From Prescottella soli (GTDB lineage: Bacteria > Actinomycetota > Actinomycetes > Mycobacteriales > Mycobacteriaceae): 64,000 bases of DNA. The DNA lies in contig NZ_CP157276.1 in the NCBI RefSeq assembly GCF_040024445.1, positions 4,092,001 through 4,156,000 on the forward strand. The letters are read 5' to 3'. A program made the translations under genes and the position numbers. Shown here piece after piece: positions 16,580 to 25,384 of this stretch (positions are counted from its first letter, which is position 1; every line of letters starts with the position of its first letter). Below the pieces are notes generated by a model that was not told where the DNA came from, made no database searches, and saw only the letters and a list, made by a program, of their open reading frames with translations.

Positions 16580-17788
16580 GTGACTGTTGTTCAGGCCGTG
16601 CTCTTGGCCGTCGCGGCCGCCGTCGTCGGCTGCATTGTCGGTGCGGTGCTGGTTCCCCGACTCGCTGCCCGACGGGCGCGACGGCAGCAGTCCCAGGCCG
16701 GTCTGACCCTGTCGCAGGTGCTCGATCTGATCGTCCGAACCTCCGACAGCGGCATCGCCGTCGTCGACAAGTTCAACGACGTCGTCCTGGTCAACCCGCG
16801 CGCCGAGGAGTTGGGGCTGGTGCGCAACCGCATGATCGACGACCGTGCGTGGGTCGCGGCCACCGAGGTGTTCGAGACCGGTGAGCCCGTCGAGGTGGAT
16901 CTCACACGGCGCACGTCGCAGCGCGGCCGGGACAAGATGGCGGTGCGCGGCATCGTGCGGCTGCTGAGCGAGTCGGACCGCCGGTTCGTCGTGGTGTTCG
17001 CCGACGACGACTCAGAGCAGGTCCGCATGGAGGCCACCCGCCGCGACTTCGTCGCCAACGTCAGCCACGAACTCAAGACGCCGGTCGGCGCGATGGGTCT
17101 GCTCGCGGAGGCGCTCCTCGAATCCGCCGACGACCCCGATTCGGTGCGCTACTTCGGTCAGCGCGTCCTCAGCGAGTCGCACCGGCTGGGCAACATGGTC
17201 ACCGAACTGATCGCGCTGTCGCGACTGCAGGGCGCGGAGAAGCTGCCCGACCTCGACGTGGTCGAGGTCGACGACGTCGTCGCCGAGGCGCTGCGCCGGT
17301 CCACGGTCGCCGCCGAGACCGCCGAGATCACCGTCCACGCCGACGCCCCCAGCGGGCTCGAGGTGATGGGGGACCGCACCCTGCTGGTGACCGCGCTGTC
17401 GAACCTCGTCGAGAACGCGATCGCGTACTCGCCCAAGGGAACCGCGGTGTCGTTGAGTCGGACGGTCCGGGGCGACAACATCGCCATCGCGGTCACCGAC
17501 CGTGGCATCGGCATTGCCAAGGAGGACCAGGAGCGCGTGTTCGAGCGCTTCTTCCGCGTCGACAAGGCCCGCTCACGCGCGACCGGCGGCACCGGCCTGG
17601 GGTTGGCCATCGTCAAACACGTCGCCGCCAACCACAACGGATCCATCGACCTGTGGAGCCGGCCCGGCACCGGATCCACGTTCACGCTGCAGATCCCCGG
17701 ACACTTCGACGCGGCCGACGCCGCCCCGCCCGGTGCGACCCACCAACCCGCAATCATCGAGAAAATCGAGAAGAAAGCCGCGTCGTGA
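16580..17788 (+). CDS. senX3: Sensor histidine kinase SenX3
   Basis: Sensor of the SenX3-RegX3 system, which responds to phosphate limitation in mycobacteria. The 402-residue protein has one clear N-terminal membrane helix (about 4-24) and almost no extracellular domain. A PAS-like domain (about 45-135) follows. The DHp helix carries the phosphorylated His in NVSHELKTP (near 162), then come the N box ([10 protein letters not shown]), the G1 box (DRGIGI) and the G2 box ([11 protein letters not shown]). GTG 16580 lies six nt after TACGAT (16568-16573), which indicates a leaderless mRNA. regX3 follows 31 nt downstream. An upstream in-frame extension to 16520 is rejected. Confidence 0.95.
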   Translation: MTVVQAVLLAVAAAVVGCIVGAVLVPRLAARRARRQQSQAGLTLSQVLDLIVRTSDSGIAVVDKFNDVVLVNPRAEELGLVRNRMIDDRAWVAATEVFETGEPVEVDLTRRTSQRGRDKMAVRGIVRLLSESDRRFVVVFADDDSEQVRMEATRRDFVANVSHELKTPVGAMGLLAEALLESADDPDSVRYFGQRVLSESHRLGNMVTELIALSRLQGAEKLPDLDVVEVDDVVAEALRRSTVAAETAEITVHADAPSGLEVMGDRTLLVTALSNLVENAIAYSPKGTAVSLSRTVRGDNIAIAVTDRGIGIAKEDQERVFERFFRVDKARSRATGGTGLGLAIVKHVAANHNGSIDLWSRPGTGSTFTLQIPGHFDAADAAPPGATHQPAIIEKIEKKAAS

Positions 17789-17819
17789 TGCGCCGCGGCA
17801 CGAGTTTGGAGGCCAACCG

Positions 17820-18509
17820 TTGACGAGTGTGCTGATCGTGGAGGACGAGGAATCGCTGGCCGATCCGCTCGCGTTCCTGCTCCGCAAGGAGGGGTTCGAG
17901 ACCACCATCGTCGGTGACGGGCCGTCCGCGCTGGCCGAGTTCGAGCGCTCCGGCGCCGACATCGTCCTGCTCGACGTCATGCTTCCCGGGATGAGCGGAA
18001 CCGACGTCTGCAAGCAGTTGCGGGCCAAGTCGTCGGTGCCGGTCATCATGGTCACGGCCCGCGACAGCGAGATCGACAAGGTCGTCGGCCTGGAACTCGG
18101 CGCCGACGACTACGTCACCAAGCCGTACTCGGCCCGCGAACTCATCGCCCGCATCCGGGCCGTGCTGCGCCGCGGCGCGGACGCGGAGGCCGAGGCGGGC
18201 GCCGACGACGGCGTCCTCGAGGCCGGCCCGGTACGGATGGACGTCGAACGGCACCTCGTCCACGTCGCCGGTGAGCCGGTGTCGTTGCCGCTCAAGGAGT
18301 TCGACCTGCTCGAGTACCTGCTGCGCAACTCCGGGCGCGTCCTCACCCGTGGGCAGCTCATCGACCGGGTGTGGGGCGCCGACTACGTGGGCGACACCAA
18401 GACCCTGGACGTCCACGTGAAGCGGCTGCGCGCCAAGATCGAGGCCGACCCCGGCAAGCCCAAGCACCTCGTCACGGTCCGCGGCCTCGGGTACAAGCTC
18501 GAGGAGTGA
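17820..18509 (+). CDS. regX3: Response regulator RegX3
   Basis: OmpR-type DNA-binding response regulator partner of SenX3. The 229-residue protein has a receiver domain (1-115) with the acidic pocket in IVEDEESLA, the phosphorylated Asp in LLDVMLPG (near 52) and the conserved Lys in YVTKPYS (near 101). A winged-helix DNA-binding domain (about 130-227) contains LLEYLLRNSGRVLTR and VHVKRLRAKIE. I use the TTG at 17820 because GGAGG (17808-17812) is correctly spaced and the resulting N-terminus, TSVLIVEDEES, is the family start. A large hairpin terminates the operon just downstream. Confidence 0.95.
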   Translation: MTSVLIVEDEESLADPLAFLLRKEGFETTIVGDGPSALAEFERSGADIVLLDVMLPGMSGTDVCKQLRAKSSVPVIMVTARDSEIDKVVGLELGADDYVTKPYSARELIARIRAVLRRGADAEAEAGADDGVLEAGPVRMDVERHLVHVAGEPVSLPLKEFDLLEYLLRNSGRVLTRGQLIDRVWGADYVGDTKTLDVHVKRLRAKIEADPGKPKHLVTVRGLGYKLEE

Positions 18510-18514
18510 GCGTC

Positions 18515-18567
18515 CGGCCGAATGTCACATGCGTTCAGTTGGATTGAACGCGTGTGACATTCGGCCG
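18515..18567. terminator. Bidirectional terminator between convergent regX3 and Rv0495c-like genes
   Basis: A 23-bp inverted repeat with arms 18515-18537 and 18545-18567 starts CGGCCGAATGTCACA and has a single mismatch and a seven-nt loop. It lies in the 71-bp gap between two convergent genes and can act on both strands. Confidence 0.85.
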
Positions 18568-18580
18568 TAGCGCGGTCGGT

Positions 18581-19408
18581 TCAGTCCTGCGTCGGCTGCG
18601 CCTTCGCCTGCGCGGCGGTGGTCGCCGGGTGCACCGCGATGAGCCCGAGCCCCTCGCGGCGGCGACACAGCGACGCCAGCTCGTCGTACGCGGCCTTGCC
18701 GAGCAGTTCGGTCAGTTCGGGCGCGTACGACTGCCACACCGGCTTGCTGCCGACGTGCGCGTCGGGAGACCCGGAGCAGTACCACGCGAGGTCCTCGCCG
18801 CCCTCACCCCAGCCGCGGCGGTCGTACTCGGTGACCGTCGTCTCGAGGATCTGCTCGCCGTCGGGACGGTCCACCCACTCCTGGGTGCGGCGGATCGGCA
18901 ACTGCCAGCACACGTCGGGCTTGACCTCGAGCGGCTCGATGCCCTTGCGCAGCGCCATCTGATGCAGCGCGCAGCCGATGCCACCCTCGAAGCCCGGGCG
19001 GTTGAGGAAGATGCAGGCGCCCTTGTACCTGCGGGTGCGCAGCGCGGGCTCGTCCTCGAGGTCGTCCTCCTCGACGTACCCCTTCTTCCCGAGGCCCTTC
19101 TCCATGAACTGCCAGTCCTCGGGTGTGAGCATCCTCACCGAGGCGTCGAGTTTCTCGCGGTCCTCCTCGTCGGAGAGGAAGGCGCCGTGCGAGCAGCAGC
19201 CGTCGTCGGGGCGACCGGCCACCGTGCCCTGGCACGCGGGCGTGCCGAACACGCAGGTCCAGCGCGAAAGGAGCCACGTCATGTCGGCTTTGATGGTGTG
19301 TTCGGGGTTCTCGGGGTCGACGAACTGGACCCACTCGCGCGGGAAGTCGAGATCCACTTCCGGCGTGGGCGCGATCTTGTGGGAGCCGCCGGTGCTGCCT
19401 GCTGTCAC
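18581..19408 (-). CDS. Cysteine-rich conserved protein (Rv0495c-like)
   Basis: A 275-residue cytoplasmic protein without membrane helices. It has scattered conserved cysteines in [48 protein letters not shown] and AWYCSGSPD, a pattern that suggests a metal or iron-sulphur site. It corresponds by position and sequence type to Rv0495c of M. tuberculosis, a conserved protein of unclear activity. The GTG start at 19408 lies eight nt after a minus-strand TACCGT and leaves 33 bp to the divergent ppx gene. A longer frame to 19516 would overlap ppx and is rejected. A redox or cofactor role is inference. Confidence 0.85.
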   Translation of the reverse strand: MTAGSTGGSHKIAPTPEVDLDFPREWVQFVDPENPEHTIKADMTWLLSRWTCVFGTPACQGTVAGRPDDGCCSHGAFLSDEEDREKLDASVRMLTPEDWQFMEKGLGKKGYVEEDDLEDEPALRTRRYKGACIFLNRPGFEGGIGCALHQMALRKGIEPLEVKPDVCWQLPIRRTQEWVDRPDGEQILETTVTEYDRRGWGEGGEDLAWYCSGSPDAHVGSKPVWQSYAPELTELLGKAAYDELASLCRRREGLGLIAVHPATTAAQAKAQPTQD

Positions 19409-19441
19409 AGTGCCCGACGGTAGACCCAGTACCGTAGCCGT
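19409..19441. promoter_or_regulatory. 33-bp divergent promoter between Rv0495c-like and ppx genes
   Basis: Two TACCGT hexamers face away from each other: one on the plus strand at 19430-19435 (six nt before GTG 19442) and one on the minus strand at 19422-19417 (eight nt before GTG 19408). The two polymerases would have to overlap, so the genes may compete for transcription. Confidence 0.6.
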
Positions 19442-20395
19442 GTGCGCCTTGGGGTACTTGACGTCGGAAGCAACACCGTCCACCTGCTCGTGGTGGACGC
19501 ACATCGTGGTGGGCACCCCACACCGATGAGTTCCACGAAAGCCACGCTCCGGCTGGCCGAGAACACGGACGACCGGGGCGACATCACGTCACTCGGCGCC
19601 GACCGGCTGGTCGCGACCGTGCAGGACTTCGCCGGCATCGCGCAGTCGTCCGGCTGCGGTGAGCTGATGGCGTTCGCGACATCCGCGGTGCGCGACGCCA
19701 ACAACTCCGAGGCCGTGCTCTCCCGGGTGCGCGCCGAGACGGGCGTGAACCTCGAGGTGCTGTCCGGCGTCGACGAGGCCCGGCTGACATTCCTCGCGGT
19801 GCGCCGCTGGTACGGCTGGAGCGCCGGCCGCATCCTCAACCTCGACATCGGCGGCGGCTCGCTGGAGCTCACGGCCGGCGGCGACGAGGACCCGGAGGTG
19901 GCGTTCTCGCTGCAGCTGGGCGCCGGACGCCTGACCCGGGACTGGCTGCAGGAGGACCCGCCCGGCAAGCGTCGCGTCGCGGTGCTGCGGGACTGGCTCG
20001 ACGCCGAGCTGGTGGCCCCGGCGAAGCAGCTGCGCGCGTCGGGCGAGGCGGACCTGCACGTCGGCACCTCCAAGACCTTCCGTTCGCTGGCCCGGCTGAC
20101 CGGCGCCGCACCGTCCGCCGCAGGTCCGCGCGTCAAGCGGACCCTCACGGCGAGCGGCCTGCGGCAGCTGATCGCGTTCATCTCGCGGATGACCACGTCG
20201 GACCGTGCAGAATTGGAAGGCGTGAGTTCCGACCGCTCTCAGCAGATCGTGGCCGGTGCTCTCGTTGCGGAGGCCAGCATGCGCGCGCTGGGGATCGACA
20301 CGCTCGAGATTTGCCCGTGGGCACTGCGTGAGGGTCTGATTCTTCGCAAGCTCGATACGGACATGGGTGGAGAACTGGTGGTGAGCGCTCGATGA
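19442..20395 (+). CDS. Ppx/GppA family phosphatase (exopolyphosphatase-like)
   Basis: Hydrolyses polyphosphate and/or guanosine pentaphosphate, linking phosphate storage to the stringent response. The 317-residue protein has the actin/hexokinase-fold phosphate loops [13 protein letters not shown] (residues 6-18) and [13 protein letters not shown] (near 137). It lacks the C-terminal HD domain of long Ppx enzymes, as in Rv0496 (Ppx1). The GTG start follows TACCGT (19430-19435) by six nt, so the mRNA is probably leaderless. It overlaps the next gene by four nt. Proximity to senX3-regX3, the phosphate sensor pair, is consistent with a phosphate-metabolism block. Confidence 0.92.
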   Translation: MRLGVLDVGSNTVHLLVVDAHRGGHPTPMSSTKATLRLAENTDDRGDITSLGADRLVATVQDFAGIAQSSGCGELMAFATSAVRDANNSEAVLSRVRAETGVNLEVLSGVDEARLTFLAVRRWYGWSAGRILNLDIGGGSLELTAGGDEDPEVAFSLQLGAGRLTRDWLQEDPPGKRRVAVLRDWLDAELVAPAKQLRASGEADLHVGTSKTFRSLARLTGAAPSAAGPRVKRTLTASGLRQLIAFISRMTTSDRAELEGVSSDRSQQIVAGALVAEASMRALGIDTLEICPWALREGLILRKLDTDMGGELVVSAR

Positions 20396-21501
20396 CTGAG
20401 CCCGAAGGTGACAGCCAAGCAATCTCGGTTGCGGAGCTGTTGGCCCGCAACGGCCAGCGCGTCGGCTCCGGTGCCGGTGGCCGACGACGCCGCGGCGTCA
20501 AGGGCGGCATCTCCGTCGCCGAACTGACCGGCGAGTTCCCGGCCGTCCGGAACGGGCGCGTCGCCGCCCCCGGTTCCGACGCCGAGCCCGAGGCCGACGC
20601 ACCCGCGCCTGATGCGGCGCCGAAGCCCGCTCCCGTTGCGGCGCCGCAGGCCGCGGCGACCGCGGTCGTCCCGCCCGCCAACGTCCAGGGCCGCGCGGTC
20701 CTCGGTCCGGCCGTCCGCAGCGATGCCGCTACCAGCCGGCCCGCCGAGAACAAGATCGTCGGGAACCGGGCCGTCCAGGACCGTCCCGGCACCGGTGTCG
20801 CGGCCAAGCCGGAGACAAAGCCCGAGGTGAAGGCCCAGCCCCCGAAGCCGGCCCAACCGGAGAAGAAGCCGCCGGTCCGGCCCACCGCCGCGGACGCACC
20901 GACGGTCGTCGCACCCGCGGTGAAGGCCGACGTGCCTAAGCGCCCCGAGCCGGTCGACACCGGCTGGCGTTCGGTGACGCCGACCAACTCGACGACCACG
21001 ACCACCGTCATCGAGGCCGTTTCCCCGCTCCCGCGCGGTGGCGACCCCGAGCCGCGGATGCTGTCGGGGCAGTCCCTCGCCGGTGACCTGCTGCGCCAGG
21101 GCATCGCCCGGCCCGACGCCAAGCCTGCCGACGCAAAGCCGGCCGACGCCGAGCCCGCCGACGTCGAACCGGTCGACGTGGACACGGACGTCGACGACGC
21201 CGAACTCGACGATCTCGACGACTTCGAGCCCGAGCCCAGCGGCGCCAAGCAGTGGGCCGTCCTGCTCGGCCAGGGCGCGGTCGCGCTCATCGCCGGCGCA
21301 CTGATGTTCAAGGGCTTCGAGAAGCTGTGGGACATGCTGCCGATGGTCGCGCTCGTCCTGGCGGTCCTCGTGATCGTCGGACTGGTCGCCATGGTGCGGA
21401 TCCTGCGCCGCACCGACGACATCACCAGCCTGGTGATCGCGCTCGTCGCCGGCGTGTTCGTGACGCTCGGTCCGCTGGCCTTCCTGCTCAGCACGCGCTG
21501 A
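20392..21501 (+). CDS. Ala/Pro-rich membrane protein (Rv0497-like)
   Basis: A 369-residue protein with a long disordered cytoplasmic region and three C-terminal membrane helices (about 290-310, 314-336, 346-366). Near the N-terminus a short motif occurs twice: ISVAELLARNG (about 9-19) and ISVAELTGEFP (about 42-52). The middle carries a five-residue repeat of the type KPADA (about 241-258) and an acidic stretch. No enzymatic motif is visible. It is translationally coupled to ppx (ATGA overlap). The duplicated ISVAEL motif may bind a partner; this is inference. Function is unknown. Confidence 0.85.
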   Translation: MTEPEGDSQAISVAELLARNGQRVGSGAGGRRRRGVKGGISVAELTGEFPAVRNGRVAAPGSDAEPEADAPAPDAAPKPAPVAAPQAAATAVVPPANVQGRAVLGPAVRSDAATSRPAENKIVGNRAVQDRPGTGVAAKPETKPEVKAQPPKPAQPEKKPPVRPTAADAPTVVAPAVKADVPKRPEPVDTGWRSVTPTNSTTTTTVIEAVSPLPRGGDPEPRMLSGQSLAGDLLRQGIARPDAKPADAKPADAEPADVEPVDVDTDVDDAELDDLDDFEPEPSGAKQWAVLLGQGAVALIAGALMFKGFEKLWDMLPMVALVLAVLVIVGLVAMVRILRRTDDITSLVIALVAGVFVTLGPLAFLLSTR

Positions 21502-21526
21502 CCGGGCATCGGCGGAGGGGAAGATC

Positions 21527-22384
21527 GTGGGGACAGCGCGCATGCCGGATCGGAAGATCCTCGTCGGACTGTCCACGGCCTCCGTGTACCCGGAAAACAC
21601 GGAAGCGGCGTTCCGGTACGCGGCCGAGGTCGGCTACGACGGCGTCGAGTTGATGGTGTGGGCCGAGTCGGTCAGCCAGGACGTCTCCGCGGTCAAGCGG
21701 CTGGTCCGCAAGTACGCGGTGCCCGTGCAGGCCCTGCACGTGCCGTGCCTGCTGATCTCGCAGCGCGTGTGGGGCGCCGACCCCGTCGCGAAGCTGGACC
21801 GGTCCGTCGAGGTCGCCGAGGCGCTGGGGGCCTCGAACGTCGTGGTCCATCCGCCGTTCCGCTGGCAGCGGCGATACGCCGACGGGTTCGTCGACCAGGT
21901 GGCCGAGCTCGAGGAGAAGACCGGCGCCGTGGTCGCGGTCGAGAACATGTTCCCGATGCGCGCCGACAGCTTCTTCGGCGGACGGGAACGGACGGCCCAG
22001 CGGCTGCGCCGCCGTGGCGGTCCGGGTGCGGCGCTGTCGGCGTTCAGCCCGTCGTACGACCCCACCGATTCCGGGCACCAGCACTACACGCTGGACCTGT
22101 CGCACACCGCGACCGCCGGCATGGACGCTCTCGATCTGGCGCGCCGGATGGGCGGCGGGCTCTCGCACCTGCACCTTGCGGACGGCCGCGGCGCGTCGGT
22201 CGACGAACATCTCATCCCCGGCCACGGCACGCAGCCGTGCGTCGAGGTGTGCCGCCATTTGATCGACAGCGGATTCGCCGGGCAGGTCGTCGTCGAGATC
22301 AACACACAGAACGCGCGGACCCGGCCCGAGCGCGCGTCGATGCTGGGCCAGGCGCTGAGCTTCGCGCGCGAGCACCTGCGCTGA
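21527..22384 (+). CDS. Sugar phosphate isomerase/epimerase-like TIM-barrel protein (Rv0498-like)
   Basis: A 285-residue protein of the xylose-isomerase-like/AP endonuclease 2 TIM-barrel family. Barrel and metal-site segments include GVELMVWAES (Glu), VVVHPPFRWQ (His), VVAVENMFP (Glu), YTLDLSHTA (Asp/His), LSHLHLADGRG (His/Asp) and QVVVEINTQ (Glu). The ligands fit a divalent-metal isomerase; the substrate is unknown. AGGGGAAG precedes the GTG at 21527 by about six nt; an ATG at 21542 is an alternative. The stop codon lies inside the 29-bp tandem repeat at 22381. It probably forms an operon with ppx and the membrane protein. Confidence 0.88.
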   Translation: MGTARMPDRKILVGLSTASVYPENTEAAFRYAAEVGYDGVELMVWAESVSQDVSAVKRLVRKYAVPVQALHVPCLLISQRVWGADPVAKLDRSVEVAEALGASNVVVHPPFRWQRRYADGFVDQVAELEEKTGAVVAVENMFPMRADSFFGGRERTAQRLRRRGGPGAALSAFSPSYDPTDSGHQHYTLDLSHTATAGMDALDLARRMGGGLSHLHLADGRGASVDEHLIPGHGTQPCVEVCRHLIDSGFAGQVVVEINTQNARTRPERASMLGQALSFAREHLR

Positions 22385-22438
22385 GGCCTAGAGCGCGGAG
22401 ACGCCCGCGCTGAGGCCTAGAGCGCGGAGACGCCCGCG
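22381..22438. repeat. Perfect 29-bp tandem duplication over two convergent gene ends
   Basis: Two identical 29-bp units, 22381-22409 and 22410-22438, each start CTGAGGCCTAGAGCGCGGAG. The first holds the TGA of the TIM-barrel gene (22382-22384). The second holds the TAG of the minus-strand gene (22417-22419). The unit ends match what an exact tandem duplication at the junction of the two genes would give. Confidence 0.95.
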
Positions 22439-22833
22439 CTGATCACCGTGATCCCCGAGATCACGAGCCCGGTCACGAGGCACGCCGCCCCGATCCAGAT
22501 CGACGCGAGCATCGGCCCGGGCTTCGCGGGGTCGCGGCCGAGGACGGACAGGAAGAACCCGGCCGGGATGAAGATCGCCGCGACCAGCACGGCGATCGCG
22601 CCGGCCGCCGCCCACCCCGGGCTCGCGTCGACGACCGTGGTCAGGGTGGCGAGCAGGATGCCGAGGGTGACGAGCACACCCGCGTGCGCGTGTCCGGCGC
22701 GGAAGAAGCTCTTCTGCAGGTCGTTGGCGCCCTGGTGGCCGGTGAGGATGCGGAGCAGGAACGCGCCGCCGGAGGCGATTCCGACCACGGTGAGGACCGT
22801 GACGCCGACGACGATGGTGAGTACGGGATCCAT
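22417..22833 (-). CDS. Four-helix integral membrane protein
   Basis: A 138-residue membrane protein starting MDPVLTIVVGVTVLTVVG, with about four hydrophobic segments (about 3-25, 48-66, 73-96, 112-135) and the loop FFRAGHAHAGVL between the first two. The charged His-Ala-His-Ala-Gly motif is the most conserved-looking part. I do not recognise a characterised family. AGGAG precedes the ATG. It is divergent from the MerR gene, with a palindromic operator between them, so it is probably the MerR target. Its 3' end is duplicated by the 29-bp repeat, which leaves the stop unchanged. Confidence 0.8.
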   Translation of the reverse strand: MDPVLTIVVGVTVLTVVGIASGGAFLLRILTGHQGANDLQKSFFRAGHAHAGVLVTLGILLATLTTVVDASPGWAAAGAIAVLVAAIFIPAGFFLSVLGRDPAKPGPMLASIWIGAACLVTGLVISGITVISAGVSAL

Positions 22834-22870
22834 CGTGAGCTCCTGGTGTGCGGTAGGCTCGAACCCGACA

Positions 22871-22891
22871 TTGGATAGTTCAACTATCCAA
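22871..22891. promoter_or_regulatory. 21-bp perfect palindromic operator in MerR divergent promoter
   Basis: TTGGATAGTT-C-AACTATCCAA is a perfect palindrome with ten-bp arms, AT-rich against a background near 70% GC. It lies 12 bp before the MerR-type gene and 38 bp before the divergent membrane protein gene. It is best explained as the binding site of the adjacent regulator, controlling both genes. Confidence 0.85.
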
Positions 22892-22902
22892 TACTGAACT
22901 CC

Positions 22903-23607
22903 ATGGTCGACCCGATGCCGTCGGGTGTCAAGCACGGGAGGGCCGAGATGCGGGTGTCCGAGCTGGTCGCCGCCAGCGGCGTGCCCCTGGCGACCGTCAA
23001 GTACTACCTGCGTGAGGGGCTGCTCATGCCCGGCGCCGCGAGCAGCGCGACGCACGCCGAGTACGGCGAGCAGCACGTGCGGCGTCTCGCGCTCATCAAG
23101 GCCCTCGCCGGCGTCGGGCTGCCGCTGGGGAAGATTCGCACGATCGTCGGTCTCGTCGACCATCCCGCCGACACCGTCTTCGACACGCTCGGCCGCGCGC
23201 TGGCCGCGCTGCCGCCGTATCCCGCCGACGCGGCCGGCGAGCCCGACGACTACCCCCGGGCGCGCGCGGTGCTCGAGCGGCTCGGTCAGGTGTACCAGCC
23301 GTCGTATCCCGTTGTCGCGCAACTGGAACGCGCACTGGCCGCGGCCGAGGACGTCGGCATCCCGATGACCGACGAGCGCCTCGAGGTGTACGCCCGCCAC
23401 ATCCGCGGCATCGCCGAGATCGACCTCGAACTGATGCCCACCGATTCCGTCGAGTCCGCCATCGAGTACGCGGTGCTCGGCACCGCGATCTACGAACCCG
23501 TACTCGCGGCGCTGCGCCGGCTGGCGCACCAGGACATCGGCGCCGCGACCTTCGCCGGACGCACCTTCGGCGACTACGCCACCCTCGACAGACAGGACCA
23601 GTCGTGA
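22903..23607 (+). CDS. MerR-family transcriptional regulator
   Basis: A 234-residue regulator. The N-terminal MerR winged helix (about 14-85) reads MRVSELVAASGVPLATVKYY with the LREGLLMPG wing, followed by LGKIRTIVGLVD. The C-terminal part (about 100-225) is a helical effector domain without the cysteine pattern of metal-sensing MerR proteins, so the ligand is probably organic. It is divergent from a small membrane protein across a perfect 21-bp palindrome. The ATG at 22903 could be replaced by an internal ATG at 22948 that starts at the HTH itself. It overlaps the thioesterase-like gene by four nt (GTGA). Confidence 0.9.
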   Translation: MVDPMPSGVKHGRAEMRVSELVAASGVPLATVKYYLREGLLMPGAASSATHAEYGEQHVRRLALIKALAGVGLPLGKIRTIVGLVDHPADTVFDTLGRALAALPPYPADAAGEPDDYPRARAVLERLGQVYQPSYPVVAQLERALAAAEDVGIPMTDERLEVYARHIRGIAEIDLELMPTDSVESAIEYAVLGTAIYEPVLAALRRLAHQDIGAATFAGRTFGDYATLDRQDQS

Positions 23608-24452
23608 CCACTCACCCGTTCCGGGACCTCACCACCGTCACCCCGCACGGTGACGGTCGGTACACCGCCCATATCGATCCGATCTGGACGATCGGCCCCA
23701 AGGTGCACGGCGGCTGCATGATGGCCGTCTGCGCCGCCGCAGCCCGGCGCCAACTGGCCGACACCGCGACGCCGGACCTGCTCGTGGACCCGGCCGCCGC
23801 GCCGCTCGCCGTCTCCGCGAACTACCTCGCCGCGCCGGATCCCGGCGAGGTCGACGTCGTCGCGACCGTCCGCAAGCGCGGACGCCAGGTCTCGCTGGTC
23901 GACGTCGAGCTGTCCCAGAACGGCCGTCCCGCCGTGCACGCCGCGGTCACGCTGGGTGTGCCCGACGCGGGGGAGCCGCACTACACCGGGGAGCAGGCGC
24001 TCGCGCAGCTGCCGACCTCGCCGCCCGCCGAGGCGCAGGCGCTCGCCGCAGATCATCCGATGGCGCAGATCGTGCACGTCGCGCAGGGCTGCGACCTGAG
24101 CGTGGACGGGTCATCCGCGCACTTCCTGCGAGGGCAGCAGGGCGAGCCGCAGGTCCGGATGTGGGCGCGGCCGTGGGCGGCCGACGAACAGGACCCGGCC
24201 ACCGCGGCGCTGTTCGCGATCATGACCGGCGACATCTGTGCGCCCGTGACGATGAACCGGGGCATCTTCGGGTGGGCGCCCACCGTCCAGCTGACGACGT
24301 ACCTGCGCCGGCAGCCCGCTCCGGGATGGCTGCGCGTCATGGCCAGCTCGACGGTGCTCGGCGACACGTGGTTCGAGGAGGATCACACGGTCCTCGACTC
24401 CACGGGCGCGGTGGTGGTGCAGAGCCGTCAGCTCGCCATGATTCCCCGCTGA
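23604..24452 (+). CDS. Thioesterase-like (double hot-dog) acyl-CoA thioesterase family protein
   Basis: A 282-residue protein with two hot-dog domains as in TesB-like acyl-CoA thioesterases. The first half holds IDPIWTIGPKVHGGCMMAV (about 26-44), where the helix following the Gly-rich turn packs on the acyl site. The second holds LFAIMTGDICAPVTMN and WLRVMASSTVLGDTWFEED. Fatty acyl-CoA is the likely substrate, but chain length is not predictable. Its GTG start overlaps the MerR stop, so the MerR ligand may be an acyl-CoA or related lipid; that link is inference. No signal peptide. Confidence 0.8.
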   Translation: MTTHPFRDLTTVTPHGDGRYTAHIDPIWTIGPKVHGGCMMAVCAAAARRQLADTATPDLLVDPAAAPLAVSANYLAAPDPGEVDVVATVRKRGRQVSLVDVELSQNGRPAVHAAVTLGVPDAGEPHYTGEQALAQLPTSPPAEAQALAADHPMAQIVHVAQGCDLSVDGSSAHFLRGQQGEPQVRMWARPWAADEQDPATAALFAIMTGDICAPVTMNRGIFGWAPTVQLTTYLRRQPAPGWLRVMASSTVLGDTWFEEDHTVLDSTGAVVVQSRQLAMIPR

Positions 24453-24512
24453 CCGTCCACCGCCCGGTACCGGGGGAAGGTCCCGATCGTCCGTCGTGGC
24501 AGGGTGGACGCC

Positions 24513-25328
24513 ATGACGAGAATTGCGGTGATCGGTGGCGGCAAGATCGGTGAGGCCCTGATCTCTGGACTGTTGCAGGGCGGCCATCCCGCCCGGGATC
24601 TGGTGGTGGCCGAGCAGTACGAGGCCCGCGCCGAGGAGCTGACGGCGGCGTACTCGATCCGCGTCACCACGATCGAGGACGCGGCCGAGGGCGCCGACGT
24701 CATCGTCGTCGCGGTCAAGCCGACCGACGTGGACTCGGTCCTGACCGCCCTCGGGAAGGTTGACCTGGACGGCGAGCAGGACCAGCTCCTGGTCTCGCTC
24801 GCGGCCGGCATTTCGACGGCGCGGTACGAGGTGAAGCTGCCCGCCGGGTTCCCGGTCGTCCGGGTCATGTCCAACACCCCGATGCTCGTCGGACAGGGTG
24901 CGAGCGTCGTCGCGCCGGGACGTCACGTCAAGCCGGACCACCTGGACCTGGTGCGCGGAATTCTGGCGGCCGTCGGCACCGTCACCACGGTTCCGGAGTC
25001 GCAGATCGACGCGGTGACCGCGGTGTCCGGCTCCGGTCCCGCCTACTTCTTCCTCGCGGTCGAGGCGATGATCGACGCGGGTGTCGCGCTCGGTCTGACC
25101 CGGGCGACGGCGAGCGAACTGGTGGTGCAGACGATGGTCGGCTCCGCGGCGATGCTCGCCGAGTCGGGCGAGAGCGCCCACGCGCTGCGCGCGGCCGTCA
25201 CATCACCCGGTGGGACCACCGCGGCCGCGGTGCGCGCGCTCGAGCAGGGAGGCCTCCGGACCGCGTTCTACGACGCTCTCGCGGCCGCCCGTGACCGGTC
25301 CGCTGAACTCGGGGTGACACCCGAGTAG
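24513..25328 (+). CDS. proC: Pyrroline-5-carboxylate reductase
   Basis: Catalyses the last step of proline synthesis, NAD(P)H-dependent reduction of pyrroline-5-carboxylate. The 271-residue protein has the N-terminal Rossmann motif VIGGGKIGEALISGL (about 5-19), VVAVKPTDV near 68, the MSNTPMLVGQGASV segment near 118, and the C-terminal P5CR signature spanning AVTSPGGTTAAAVRALEQGG (about 227-246). I start at ATG 24513, seven nt after CAGGGT (24500-24505), a leaderless arrangement; the upstream GTG at 24504 would lie within the promoter. It corresponds to Rv0500. Confidence 0.96.
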   Translation: MTRIAVIGGGKIGEALISGLLQGGHPARDLVVAEQYEARAEELTAAYSIRVTTIEDAAEGADVIVVAVKPTDVDSVLTALGKVDLDGEQDQLLVSLAAGISTARYEVKLPAGFPVVRVMSNTPMLVGQGASVVAPGRHVKPDHLDLVRGILAAVGTVTTVPESQIDAVTAVSGSGPAYFFLAVEAMIDAGVALGLTRATASELVVQTMVGSAAMLAESGESAHALRAAVTSPGGTTAAAVRALEQGGLRTAFYDALAAARDRSAELGVTPE

Positions 25329-25350
25329 ATCGAGATTGTCGATCTTGTTT
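25327..25350 (+). terminator. Terminator after proC
   Basis: AGATCGA (25327-25333) pairs with TCGATCT (25339-25345) around a five-nt loop and is followed by TGTTT. The hairpin includes the last two bases of the proC stop codon. Confidence 0.6.
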
Positions 25351-25384
25351 GCAACACCCGTCGCATCAACCCCTCTGGCAACGC

